A stretch of DNA of 64,000 nucleotides from Paraburkholderia sacchari (GCF_000785435.2 NZ_JTDB02000007.1:5745-69744); one strand, 5' to 3'. Positions 15,653 through 24,342 are shown, counted from the stretch's first letter. Made by a program: numbers and translations. Notes: generated by a model from the letters alone, not told the origin.

Positions 15653-17851
15653 GTGAGCTGGAACACGATCGACTGGTGGCTGAACTATCTGGCGGGCCGC
15701 TACTACCAGGGCATGGAGTACCTGGCGACGGCCGTGGCGGTGATCATCCTGCTTTCGAGCATCGATGATCTGTTCATCGACGCGTGGTACTGGGTGCGCA
15801 GGACCTTCCGCCACTTCACCGTCGAGCGCCGCCATCAGCCGCTGCGCGCCGAGCAGCTCTACGAGCGCGAGCAGCAGTGGCTCGCGATCATGGTGCCGGC
15901 CTGGCGCGAGGAGGACGTGATCGCGGCGATGGTCGAGAACGCGGTGAAGGTGCTCGACTACCGCAACTATGTGATCTTCGCCGGCACCTACCAGAACGAT
16001 GCGGCGACCATCGCCGAAGTCGAGCGCATGCGGCGGCGCTACAAGCAGTTGCAGCGCGTGGAGGTGCCGCACGACGGCCCCACCTGCAAGGCCGACTGCC
16101 TGAACTGGATCGTGCAGGCGATATTTCGCAAGGAAGAAGAAGCCGGCATCGAGTTCGCGGGCGTGATCCTGCACGACAGCGAGGACGTGCTGCATCCGCT
16201 GGAGCTGCGCTTCTTCAACTACCTGCTGCCGCGCAAGGACATGATCCAGTTGCCGGTCGCTTCGCTCGAGCGCGAATGGTACGAACTCGTGGCCGGCACC
16301 TATATGGACGAATTCGCGGAGTGGCACGCGAAGGACCTCGTGGTGCGCGAGAGCCTTTCGGGCTCGGTGCCTTCGGCGGGCGTCGGCACCTGCTTTTCGC
16401 GGCGCGCGCTCGTGGGGCTCGCGAAAGAAACGCAGAACCAGCCGTTCAACACCGAGACGCTCACCGAAGACTACGACGTGGGCGAGCGCCTCGGCCGCAT
16501 GGGCATGAATTCGATCTTCGCGCGCTTTCCGGTGCAGTTCGCCACGCGCCGCAAGACATGGTTCGGCCTCGGGCCCGTGCGCGAGTTCACGCTCACGATG
16601 CCGCTATGCGTGCGCGAGTACTTTCCCGATACGTTTCGGACCGCTTATCGTCAGCGCGCGCGCTGGACGCTCGGCATCGGCTTGCAGGGCTGGGAGCAGG
16701 TGGGCTGGGTGGGCTCGCTCGCCAACCGCTATCTGCTCGCGCGCGACCGCAAGGGCACCGTTACGGCGTTCGTGGGCATCCTCGCCTATGTGCTGCTGAT
16801 CCAGTTCCTGCTCTTCACCTACGCCGATCTGCTCGGGGTGCGCCCCGATCTGGTCGCTTCGCCGTTCTCCAGTTCGCCGTGGTTCACCGCGCTGCTGTGG
16901 GCCAACGGCATCGCCTTGGTCATGCGCACGGGGCAGCGGGTGTACTTCGTTTCGCGGCTCTATGGCTGGGAGCACGGGCTGCTTTCGATACCGCGCATGG
17001 TGATCGGCAACTTCGTGAACTTCATGGCCGTGTCGCGCGCGTGGAAGATGTACCTCGGCTATCTCATCACCGGCAAGCGGCTCGTGTGGGATAAGACGAT
17101 GCACGATTTCCCGTCGTCCGACGGCTTCAAGGACAGGCGTCAGCGTCTCGGCGAGCTGCTGGTTTCGTGGCATGCGATCGCGCCCGAGCAGCTGGAAAAG
17201 GCGCTCGCGGCGGGGCAGGCGCAGGAGACGCCGCTGGGCCGCGTGCTGATGGCGCATGGCTGGCTCGACGAAGAGACGCTGGCCGAGGCAATCGCATTCC
17301 AGTCCGATTTGCAGCGCGCGCCGCTGGACGCCGCGCGGCTCGCGAGCCATGCGCAGGATCTGCCGCTCGAACTCGTGGTGCGCTACCGCGTGCTGCCGCA
17401 AGGCGACGATGGCGCGGGGCACGCGCTCGTGCTGTGCGCGAGTCCGCTCGGCGAAGAGGCGCTTGCGGCGTTGCAGGCGCAGTCCGCGTTGCCGATCGTG
17501 CAGCGCATCGCGCGCGAAAGCGAGATCGTCGAGGGCATGCGTTTGCTGCGCGGCGTGCCGGTACACGGTGAGACGCAGCGCGGCAGTCAGGGTGAAGCGC
17601 AACAAGCCATGCCGGACCCGCAAGCGAGCGCCCGGCGCACGCCGCCCGTGCCGCTGCTGGGCGATCTGCTCATCGAGCAGGGCGCGGTGAAGCGTGCGGC
17701 CTTCGAGGCGGCGCTGCAGCGTTATCACCCCAACGAGCATGGGCGCATCGGCGATTACATGGTCCAGCAGGGCGTCATCACGCCGGAAGCGCTGGCGGCG
17801 GCGATGGCCGAGCAGGCGCGCAGGCGCGCGGCAGTGGTGTCGGCATCATGA
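15653..17851 (+). CDS. nfrB: NfrB-type family 2 glycosyltransferase with MshEN c-di-GMP-binding domains
   Basis: 732 residues from the GTG at 15653, two bases after the previous stop. An N-terminal transmembrane segment (LATAVAVIILLSS) precedes a GT2 domain with DSED at 175-178, TED ending at catalytic Asp273, and QRARW at 334-338, then several transmembrane helices (about 370-480). From Arg498 follows an MshEN module (RLGELLVSW, then LGRVLMAHGW), and a second MshEN-like module ends the protein (LLGDLLIEQGAV at about 668, RIGDYMVQQGVI). E. coli NfrB, needed for phage N4 adsorption, has this build and is reported to be a c-di-GMP-responsive synthase of a ManNAc-containing glycan. Its stop overlaps the nfrA start (ATGA). 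Confidence 0.92.
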   Translation: MSWNTIDWWLNYLAGRYYQGMEYLATAVAVIILLSSIDDLFIDAWYWVRRTFRHFTVERRHQPLRAEQLYEREQQWLAIMVPAWREEDVIAAMVENAVKVLDYRNYVIFAGTYQNDAATIAEVERMRRRYKQLQRVEVPHDGPTCKADCLNWIVQAIFRKEEEAGIEFAGVILHDSEDVLHPLELRFFNYLLPRKDMIQLPVASLEREWYELVAGTYMDEFAEWHAKDLVVRESLSGSVPSAGVGTCFSRRALVGLAKETQNQPFNTETLTEDYDVGERLGRMGMNSIFARFPVQFATRRKTWFGLGPVREFTLTMPLCVREYFPDTFRTAYRQRARWTLGIGLQGWEQVGWVGSLANRYLLARDRKGTVTAFVGILAYVLLIQFLLFTYADLLGVRPDLVASPFSSSPWFTALLWANGIALVMRTGQRVYFVSRLYGWEHGLLSIPRMVIGNFVNFMAVSRAWKMYLGYLITGKRLVWDKTMHDFPSSDGFKDRRQRLGELLVSWHAIAPEQLEKALAAGQAQETPLGRVLMAHGWLDEETLAEAIAFQSDLQRAPLDAARLASHAQDLPLELVVRYRVLPQGDDGAGHALVLCASPLGEEALAALQAQSALPIVQRIARESEIVEGMRLLRGVPVHGETQRGSQGEAQQAMPDPQASARRTPPVPLLGDLLIEQGAVKRAAFEAALQRYHPNEHGRIGDYMVQQGVITPEALAAAMAEQARRRAAVVSAS

Positions 17852-20433
17852 AGAAGAATCAGAAGAATCTGGAGCGATTGGGGATGCGGGAGCGTTGCAC
17901 GGCATGGACCGGGGCGGCATCGATGGCGGCTGCGTGTGCGGGCCTCGTGAGCGGGGTGAGTGCCTTAAGCCTGGTGGGCGCGGCGCCCGCGTGGGGCGAA
18001 ACCGCGCCCTCGGCAAGCGTGACGCTGCCGCTCGCGGGCGCGGCGTACCGGGTGGCGCAGCAGGGCTACGACGCCTATGCGAAGCACGATTATGCAGCGG
18101 CGCAGCGCTATGCACGCGAGGCGATACGCCAGCGGCCCGATGTGGCGTCGCTGCGCCTGCTGCTTGCGAATGCCGAGGCGGCGCAGGGCAACTGGCGCGG
18201 CGCGAGCAGCACGCTTGCGGATGCGATCGCGCAACTCGGGGCAGACGCGTCACTCGTTGCGCGCAAGCGGGAGATCGATACGCAGGTGGCCGCGCTTGCC
18301 CCTGCGCAAGGCACGCGGTCGCTAGGCTCGCGCGCCGCGGCTGCGCCGCCGGGCACGGGCTCGCCCGACAACCTCACGGGCCGCGCGTGGGAGCTCGCCA
18401 GCGATGCCTATCGCGCGTACGCCGCGAAAGACTACGAAGGTGCGCTGCGCGCAGCAAACGAAGCCATCGCGCTGCGGCCCGACGTGCTGCGCCTGCGGCT
18501 GCTCGCGATCGATTCGGCCATGGCGGCGGGGCACGATGCCGCCGCGTTGCAGCTTGCGGAGGATGCGCAACGGCGCTTCGGCGATAACACCCAACTGCGC
18601 ATGCAACTGCGCGCGCGCCGCCTGCAAGCGGGGTCGCGACTCGCACCGCGCGAAGCGGCGGCGGCCCAGGCCGCGCAGCAGGGTGGCGACCTGCCCGCAG
18701 CGGCATCGCACGTGCGCGCCGCGATCGCCTATGCGCCGGACCGCATCGGCTACCGTCTGCAACTGCTCGACGTGCTCGCCGCGCAGCGCGACATGACCGG
18801 GCTCGACGCGGCTGCGAGCGATGCGTTGGCCGCCGGGGTTAAACCGGCGCTGATGCTATACGTCACGCGTGGCTATGCGCGCGCGGCGCTGGGGCAGAGC
18901 GCGCAGGCCGACGACGATTTCGCCCAGGCGCTGCGCATCACCGATGCGTCGCCGCGCGATCGCCGCGTGGCGCGCGTGGTTATCGCCGATGTCTGGACCG
19001 CCGAAGGTGAGCCGCAGCGCGCGCTCGATCTGCTCGCGCCGCTCAAGCCCGCAGGCGACGACACCGATGCGCCGATTGCAGCGCGCCGGTACGCCGCGCG
19101 CACAGCGCTCACGCAGACGCAACAGCCAGCACAACCCCAAAAGGACGAACGCGTGGCGACAGCGGCGCGCCCGGTGTTCGACTGCACCGTCGACGCGAGC
19201 GGCACGGCTTGCGATGTCTACGCGGCCGATGCGGGTTTCGCCGCGCGTCGCGCCTATATTCTCGCGGCGCAGCGCGGCGACAAGGCCGCGGCGGTCCGCT
19301 ACGCGCGCGAGGCGGCGGCAGCCGCGCCCAGCGATCCCCAGCATCGCATCGAGTTGATCGATGCGCTGGTGGCGGCCGGCGACATGGATGGCGCGAAGCG
19401 CGAGTCGCGTGCGGCCCTCGATGCGGGGCTGCTCGATGGCATGCCGCCGCTGGCAGCGGCTTATATCGCGCAGCGCGCGGGCGCGGACCGGCGCGCCTAC
19501 GATTATTTCGCCCAGGCCGATGCGGCGCACGCGTTGCCGCCGCAGGCCGCGGGTGATGTGGGCTACAGCGCGTACCGCGCGCATTTCGACGAGGCGGCCG
19601 CCCGCTATTTCGAACGCGCGATCGACTACGGCACTTCGCCGCCCGACGGCGCCGCGCCCGCCACGCTGCTGCAATTGCAGGATCTGCGCAACGCGCACGC
19701 GGACGTCACGCGCGACTGGGGCGTCTACGCCTCGCTGAACTATCGCGGCGCGGGCTTGCAGCCGGGCGTGACGACCGGATCGGTACCCGGCGCGGACGAC
19801 TGGCAGACCGGCATCGAAGGCTATTGGCGTCCGTTCGGCTCGCTCGGCGACCGCAACTTCGAGGTCTATGCGCGCGCCTATCAGAACTTCGGCGCGAAGG
19901 GCGACGCGCCCAGCGGCATCTCGACGACGATCGGCGCCGTGGGGGCGCGCGCGAAGCCGTTCGAATCGATCGACGCGATCATCGCGTTCGAGCGGCTCAT
20001 TCCGATCGGCTCGCATGCGCCTTCCGATTGGCTCCTGCGTCTGGCGTATTCAGGCGGCTTCGGCACCGAGCGCCGGCTCGACGTGCCTTCGTGGTGGACC
20101 TTGCAGGGCTATGGCGAGGTCGGCCATTACGTGAGCAACGACTGGAACTACGGCACCGGCTATCTCGAGCTGGGGCGCACGTGGCGGCTCGACAGCATCA
20201 GCCCGAAGCTCACCGTGTTTCCTTATGGCGTGATCGGCATGGACTACGATTCGAGCATCAATCACAGCGTGCCGGTCGGCATGGGCGTGGGCTTTTCGAC
20301 GCGCTACTGGTTCCGCGACAGTTTCTACAACGCGCCGCGCTCGTATGTGGACGTCTCGGTGCAATACCGCTGGCGCTTGAGCGGCGACGATCGCGCTGGC
20401 GGCGTGTTCTTCGGCACTGTGCTGTCGTGGTGA
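17848..20433 (+). CDS. nfrA: NfrA-like outer-membrane polysaccharide secretin / phage N4 receptor protein
   Basis: 861 residues. A signal peptide covers about residues 1-50 (hydrophobic AASMAAACAGLVSGVSALSLV, cut near AWGETA). Residues 55-600 are TPR-like repeats rich in alanine (AYRVAQQGYDAYAKHDYAAA, AYRAYAAKDYEGALRAANEA, AYILAAQRGDKAAAVRYA). Residues about 620-861 form the NfrA C-terminal domain with alternating beta strands and a final aromatic strand ending in TVLSW, as in outer-membrane barrels. This TPR-plus-barrel design parallels BcsC, the cellulose exporter. In E. coli NfrA is the outer-membrane part of the N4 receptor system. It is translationally coupled to nfrB and followed after 14 bases by a lipoprotein gene. 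Confidence 0.88.
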   Translation: MKKNQKNLERLGMRERCTAWTGAASMAAACAGLVSGVSALSLVGAAPAWGETAPSASVTLPLAGAAYRVAQQGYDAYAKHDYAAAQRYAREAIRQRPDVASLRLLLANAEAAQGNWRGASSTLADAIAQLGADASLVARKREIDTQVAALAPAQGTRSLGSRAAAAPPGTGSPDNLTGRAWELASDAYRAYAAKDYEGALRAANEAIALRPDVLRLRLLAIDSAMAAGHDAAALQLAEDAQRRFGDNTQLRMQLRARRLQAGSRLAPREAAAAQAAQQGGDLPAAASHVRAAIAYAPDRIGYRLQLLDVLAAQRDMTGLDAAASDALAAGVKPALMLYVTRGYARAALGQSAQADDDFAQALRITDASPRDRRVARVVIADVWTAEGEPQRALDLLAPLKPAGDDTDAPIAARRYAARTALTQTQQPAQPQKDERVATAARPVFDCTVDASGTACDVYAADAGFAARRAYILAAQRGDKAAAVRYAREAAAAAPSDPQHRIELIDALVAAGDMDGAKRESRAALDAGLLDGMPPLAAAYIAQRAGADRRAYDYFAQADAAHALPPQAAGDVGYSAYRAHFDEAAARYFERAIDYGTSPPDGAAPATLLQLQDLRNAHADVTRDWGVYASLNYRGAGLQPGVTTGSVPGADDWQTGIEGYWRPFGSLGDRNFEVYARAYQNFGAKGDAPSGISTTIGAVGARAKPFESIDAIIAFERLIPIGSHAPSDWLLRLAYSGGFGTERRLDVPSWWTLQGYGEVGHYVSNDWNYGTGYLELGRTWRLDSISPKLTVFPYGVIGMDYDSSINHSVPVGMGVGFSTRYWFRDSFYNAPRSYVDVSVQYRWRLSGDDRAGGVFFGTVLSW

Positions 20434-20447
20434 GGGAGAGACTAACC

Positions 20448-21371
20448 ATGCTGATTCGCTGCCTTTTTCAGCGCCGTTTTCAAGCTCGCCTTCAAGCACG
20501 TTTTGTGCGTGTGATGGCCGCATCGCTCTGCGCGTTCGCGGCGGCCGGCTGCACGCTGCAAGTGCCGGCCCACGCCGATTCGCTCGCCCAAGGCGTGGTC
20601 TGGCAACTGAGCAACGACCAGCTGAATCCGCATGGCAACTGGGACAAGCTCGGCATCAACGAGTTGCTCGTGCAATGGATCGCCGTCGACGACGTCGCTT
20701 ACATGGCTGGCGCGGGGCTGCCCGCGCCGCGCTTGCCGGACTGGGTGCGCATTGCCAACGAGCCGTGGGCGCGCGGCGTGATCGTGGGCCTCGCCGGATA
20801 TGCCGATGAGAAGAGGGCGCGCGCAAACGTCGAAGAACTCGTCGAGCGCTCGCTCAAGGTCGCGGCTGTACGTCCGCCCGTGCACATCACCGGCTGGTAC
20901 TTTCCGGTCGAAGTCGATCCGACCTGGACCGACGCGAAGCGCCTCGCACCCTTGCTGGAACGCTTGCCGCATCCGCTGTGGATCAGCGTCTACGACAACA
21001 GCAATGTCGGCGGCGAGGCGCTGGCGAAGTGGCTCGACGCCTGGCTGCCGCACGATGTGGGCGTGATGCTGCAAGACGGCTGCGGGGTGTATGCGCGCGG
21101 CCCGGAGGCGGCGCGCGAGTATGCGGATGCGCTCGCGGCGCGGTTGGGCAAGGACCGCGTGCGCATCATCGCCGAGGCGTTCAGGCCGAAGCAGGGCGGC
21201 GGTTTCCGCTCGGCCACGGCGGCGGAGCTGGCGCCGCAACTGCAGCGGTATCACGGCTATCGCGTCTATATCTTCGACGGACCGCATTATCTGTCGAACG
21301 AACTCGTCGATGGGCTGCTCGCGATTCAGCACCCCGCGGGCAGCGGCGCGCCCAAGAGCGCAGCGCCCTGA
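20448..21371 (+). CDS. Lipoprotein with glycosidase-like TIM-barrel domain (DUF4434-type)
   Basis: 307 residues from the ATG at 20448, with GGGAGAG upstream. The N-terminus is arginine-rich, then hydrophobic, with a lipobox at Cys35 (AAAGC). The mature part resembles glycoside-hydrolase-like TIM barrels: GVVWQLSNDQL, ELLVQWIAVDD, IVGLAGYADEK, HITGWYFPVEVDPTW, LWISVYDN, VMLQDGCGVYA, VRIIAEAFRP, YRVYIFDGPHY. Acidic residues at strand ends (Glu in FPVEVDP, Asp in MLQDG, Glu in AEAF) could be catalytic. As the last gene of the wecB-bcsB-nfrB-nfrA row it may trim or modify the polysaccharide, much as BcsZ does for cellulose. That role is inferred. Confidence 0.75.
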   Translation: MLIRCLFQRRFQARLQARFVRVMAASLCAFAAAGCTLQVPAHADSLAQGVVWQLSNDQLNPHGNWDKLGINELLVQWIAVDDVAYMAGAGLPAPRLPDWVRIANEPWARGVIVGLAGYADEKRARANVEELVERSLKVAAVRPPVHITGWYFPVEVDPTWTDAKRLAPLLERLPHPLWISVYDNSNVGGEALAKWLDAWLPHDVGVMLQDGCGVYARGPEAAREYADALAARLGKDRVRIIAEAFRPKQGGGFRSATAAELAPQLQRYHGYRVYIFDGPHYLSNELVDGLLAIQHPAGSGAPKSAAP

Positions 21372-21410
21372 ACGCGCCACGCCCAGGCGCAGTCGGCATA
21401 TTCAGCACAA

Positions 21411-22028
21411 TCAGCGCAACTGGGCGAACGCGATGAAGAGCACCATCGCGCCGATCGTGCCGTCGAGCACGCGCCACGCACCGGCGCGCCGGAACAGCGG
21501 CGCCAGCACGCGCGCGCCGTAACCGAGGCCGATAAACCACACCGCGCTCACGCCCATCGCGCCAATCGCGAACGCGAGCCGGCTGCCTTGCGGCTCGCGC
21601 GCGCCGGCCGTGCCGATCAGCAAAAACGTGTCGAGATAGACGTGCGGATTGAGCCAGGTGAACGCGAGCGTCATCAGGATGATCGGCCACGCGCGCTGCA
21701 CGGGCGCTTGCTGCGCGCCGGCTGCCTCCAGCACGGCATGGGAGGGCTTCATCGCGCGCCGCAGCGCGCCGATGCCGAACCACACGAGCCACGCGAGCCC
21801 CACATAAAGCACGAGATGCACGAAGGTGGGATAGCGCTCGACCAGCGCGGAAGCACCGCCCACGCCCGCGCCAATCAAAATGAAATCGGAGAGCGTGCAC
21901 AGCAGCACGATCTTGCCGACGTGCGAGCGCAGAATACCCTGGCGCAGCACGAAGGCATTCTGTGCGCCGATGGTGACGATGAGCGAGGCGCAGAGCGCCG
22001 CGCCGTGCGAAAAAGCGAGCCAGTTCAT
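21411..22028 (-). CDS. argO: LysE/ArgO-family amino-acid exporter
   Basis: 205 residues from the ATG at 22028. Six hydrophobic segments and the LysE-family hallmarks are present: LIVTIGAQNAFVLRQGI near the N-terminus, TLSDFILIGAGVGG, and LAFTWLNPHVYLDTFLLIG. The family exports arginine or lysine when they accumulate. It is divergent from the LysR regulator argP with a 156-base gap, the same arrangement and logic as in E. coli, where ArgP switches on argO with arginine. Length matches ArgO (about 210). Confidence 0.9.
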   Translation of the reverse strand: MNWLAFSHGAALCASLIVTIGAQNAFVLRQGILRSHVGKIVLLCTLSDFILIGAGVGGASALVERYPTFVHLVLYVGLAWLVWFGIGALRRAMKPSHAVLEAAGAQQAPVQRAWPIILMTLAFTWLNPHVYLDTFLLIGTAGAREPQGSRLAFAIGAMGVSAVWFIGLGYGARVLAPLFRRAGAWRVLDGTIGAMVLFIAFAQLR

Positions 22029-22138
22029 GATGGTTGCGCGGCCGGTGGCCGAAATGGGGCGCAAGGCGCAAGGTGACGAGCACGTTGCGGCGGGCGCATG
22101 GACAGAGGAAGCAATCGGCGTTAGTCTGCCGCCGTGGC

Positions 22139-22155
22139 TAGCTTAAGCGAAGCTA
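22139..22155. promoter_or_regulatory. Inverted repeat in the argO-argP promoter region (candidate ArgP site)
   Basis: A perfect inverted repeat, TAGCTT-AAGCG-AAGCTA, lies 30 bases before the argP start and 111 before the argO start. LysR regulators bind dyads of this size in shared divergent promoters, so ArgP is the likely ligand. The assignment is by position and symmetry only. Confidence 0.5.
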
Positions 22156-22184
22156 ATTTTCTTAAACCGGATTAAGGAACGCTA

Positions 22185-23093
22185 ATGCTCGACTATGCGT
22201 TGCTCGACGCGCTCGCTGCCGTGGTCAGGCATGGCTCGTTCGATCGCGCGGCCGGCGCGCTCAACGTCACGCCTTCGGCGGTCTCGCAGCGCGTGAAGCT
22301 GCTGGAGGAGCGCGTGGGCACCGTGCTCGTGAAGCGCGGCCAGCCCTGCGTGGCCACGGCGGCGGGCGCGCTGCTGTGCCGCCACACCGAGCGCGTGCAA
22401 CTGCTCGAGGCGGAGCTCGGCGGCGGCATGCCCACGGTGGCCGCAGCGCTCGACGCATCGCGCCCCACCTTGCGCGTCGCGGTCAATGACGACAGTGTGG
22501 GCACCTGGTTCATCGACGCCGTGGCGGGCTTTTGTGTCGAGCGCGGCATCCTGCTCGATCTCGTGATCGACGACCAGGACCATACCGCGCAGCGCATGCG
22601 CGACGGCAGCGTGCAGGGCGCCGTGACGACCCAGGCTGAGCCCGTGCAGGGCTGCCGCTCGACGCGGCTTGGGCGCATGCGTTACCTCGCGGTTTGCTCG
22701 CCGGCGTTTTTTGAGCGCTATTTTTCTGCGGGCGTGGGGCGCGAGGCACTGCGCCGCGCGCCATGTGTGGAGTTCAATCCGAAGGACCAGCTGCAAAAGC
22801 GTTTCGTGCGACGCATCACGCGCGCGCAGGTGGACGCGCCGCTGCACTGGATTCCGCACGTGGCGGGTTTTCTGCGCTGCTGCGTGAGCGGACTGGGGTG
22901 GGGCATGTGCCCCGAACGCATGATCGCGCCGCATCTCGCTCGCGGTGAACTCGTTGAGCTCACACCGGGACGTACGCTCGACGTCGAGCTTTACTGGCAA
23001 AGCTGGCGTTTGTCGATCGGCTGGCTCGACGACTTCGGCGCCATGCTCAAGCACCGCGCGGCCGAATTCCTCGATCAGGGGCGTGGGGCCTGA
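22185..23093 (+). CDS. argP: LysR-family regulator ArgP (IciA)
   Basis: 302 residues. The N-terminal winged helix reads LLDALAAVVRHGSFDRAAGALNVTPSAVSQRVKLLEERVG, the ArgP/IciA form. The effector domain carries family features: VNDDSVGTWFIDAV, LDLVIDDQDHTAQRMRDG, GAVTTQAEPVQGC, MRYLAVCSPAFF and the C-terminal PERMIAPHLARGELVELTPG. ArgP senses lysine/arginine and controls argO and lysine-related genes. It is transcribed away from argO. The stop is followed by a 775-base gap. Confidence 0.9.
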   Translation: MLDYALLDALAAVVRHGSFDRAAGALNVTPSAVSQRVKLLEERVGTVLVKRGQPCVATAAGALLCRHTERVQLLEAELGGGMPTVAAALDASRPTLRVAVNDDSVGTWFIDAVAGFCVERGILLDLVIDDQDHTAQRMRDGSVQGAVTTQAEPVQGCRSTRLGRMRYLAVCSPAFFERYFSAGVGREALRRAPCVEFNPKDQLQKRFVRRITRAQVDAPLHWIPHVAGFLRCCVSGLGWGMCPERMIAPHLARGELVELTPGRTLDVELYWQSWRLSIGWLDDFGAMLKHRAAEFLDQGRGA

Positions 23094-23430
23094 TCCGCTA
23101 GCTGGCGCGGACCGACTCGTTGCGCGCCCAACCATTGCGCCGGGATTGACGCTCAAATGCCGCGCTCATTGGATGACATTTGAATTGTCGAATTTGGCCG
23201 GAATCGCGGTTGCCGCTGTTGCTATTACGCGTGATTTGTCGATTCGTCGCATAAGGGCATGACAAAAAACGCTAAAGCACAATTCATTTTAGATTAATAC
23301 CGCATGAAATAGAGGGGAGTCTCGAATTCCCGTTCTCCATGGATCCGCATGCCATGTGCGACAATCCCCCGCGCCCTGACGTTGTCCTGCATGATGAGAA
23401 ACCTCAATATGCGTGTGTCATGAAATGGTC

Positions 23431-23453
23431 ATGCGTTTCGTTGATCGAAACGC
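23431..23453. other. Perfect hairpin in the argP-DUF3331 gap
   Basis: TGCGTTTCG pairs with CGAAACGCA around the loop TTGAT (23440-23444). No T-run follows on the plus strand, so it is not a typical intrinsic terminator. An operator or the core of a small RNA are alternatives. Confidence 0.5.
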
Positions 23454-23548
23454 AACGGTGGGCGTGACGGGATGCCGCTGCCACGCCGCCCGGCAATGGA
23501 TGGAAAGGGATAAAAAGCCTGTTGAGGCCGATCCAGTGCAGGAGCGCG

Positions 23549-23560
23549 GCAGGCGCCTGC
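23549..23560. other. 12-bp perfect palindrome
   Basis: GCAGGCGCCTGC is fully self-complementary and is flanked by related GCAGG/CTGCAG words (23537 and 23556 onward). It lies in the same gene-free stretch as the hairpin. Function unknown. Confidence 0.4.
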
Positions 23561-23773
23561 AGTAGTCTTGCTCATGCATCGTCGATCAACGAGCAATGAC
23601 ACGTATCCGGTTATTTTTTCCTGGCGGCGAATGTTAAAGATCAACAAATCGGCAAAAAAGTTGCAGAAGTAAATGTAAAGAAACGATCATCACTGTCTTA
23701 CAATTGCAACTTGAATGTCCGATGACTGCATTTGCCCCGCATGGGGATTATTGTGTGAATATTCAGTTTTTTC

Positions 23774-23802
23774 TGTGGATTGCGAGAATCGCACGCTATA
23801 AT
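23774..23802 (+). promoter_or_regulatory. Candidate sigma-70 promoter for the DUF3331 gene
   Basis: An exact TATAAT (23797-23802) is preceded at 17 bases by TGTGGA (23774-23779), a poor -35. Transcription would begin about 60 bases before the ATG at 23869. The -10 box stands out in this GC-rich genome; the -35 is weak. Confidence 0.45.
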
Positions 23803-23868
23803 CCGGGCGTGGCAGAGTGCTTATTCGACCGGCATATTTGAATCGTTTCCACGTGCACGAGGTGCATT

Positions 23869-24342
23869 ATGACGAAATTAGATACCGGCAGCGCATGGCA
23901 ACAAACCATTGATCTTCTGTCCGCCGCCTCGGAGCCTTTGGGCCCGGACGGCGAACCTGAATGCATCAGGAGTTGCAAACCGGTACCCATCACACGCAGC
24001 GCTTCGGAAGCGGCCAATCGGCGCCGCGCCACCGTGCGTTCGTGGGATGCACAAGGCATTACCTTGATTCGGCGTCACGATCCGGAAAGCATCACCGTCT
24101 GCTGGAGCGACGCCACGTATGGGCGTTATTCCGACCAGTTGTGGCGGGTTTGCACCGCGCGTCGCAGCGCGGTGTGCGCGTTGACCGGCGAGAAGATCCG
24201 CCGCGGCGACGCCGTGTTCCGCCCCAGCCCCAACCGCCGTCATCGCCCGGCCAATGCCGACGCCATGATCCTTGCGAGCAAGCTGGACGCCTTTCCCAGC
24301 GGCGTCGTGGCTGCACGTCTCGACGAGGCGCTCGCGGCGTAA
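23869..24342 (+). CDS. DUF3331 family protein
   Basis: 157 residues, cytoplasmic, with no signal or membrane segment. The core matches the DUF3331 family common in Burkholderia and relatives: SWDAQGITLIRRHDPESITVCWSDATYGRY, then VCTARRSAVCALTGEKIRRGDAVFRP and a closing NADAMILASKL. The cysteines around CTARRSAVC and the following LTG..I..GD pattern suggest a small metal-binding or structural knuckle. Function is not known. It is single, behind its own likely promoter. Confidence 0.8.
   Translation: MTKLDTGSAWQQTIDLLSAASEPLGPDGEPECIRSCKPVPITRSASEAANRRRATVRSWDAQGITLIRRHDPESITVCWSDATYGRYSDQLWRVCTARRSAVCALTGEKIRRGDAVFRPSPNRRHRPANADAMILASKLDAFPSGVVAARLDEALAA

Larger units (their letters stand above)
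23094..23868. other. Long gene-free region with dyads, lower GC
   Basis: 775 bases with no convincing coding frame. GC content is visibly lower than its neighbours, with A/T runs near 23270-23300 and 23610-23690. It holds a perfect 9-bp stem with a 5-base loop (23431-23453), a 12-bp perfect palindrome (23549-23560) and an exact TATAAT at 23797-23802. It may hold regulatory DNA or a small RNA, but nothing known was recognised. Confidence 0.6.

Noticed and set aside
23429..23647. Possible 72-residue minus-strand gene in the argP-DUF3331 gap
   Set aside because: Composition is unlike a protein, no ribosome site, and it runs across the hairpin and palindrome.
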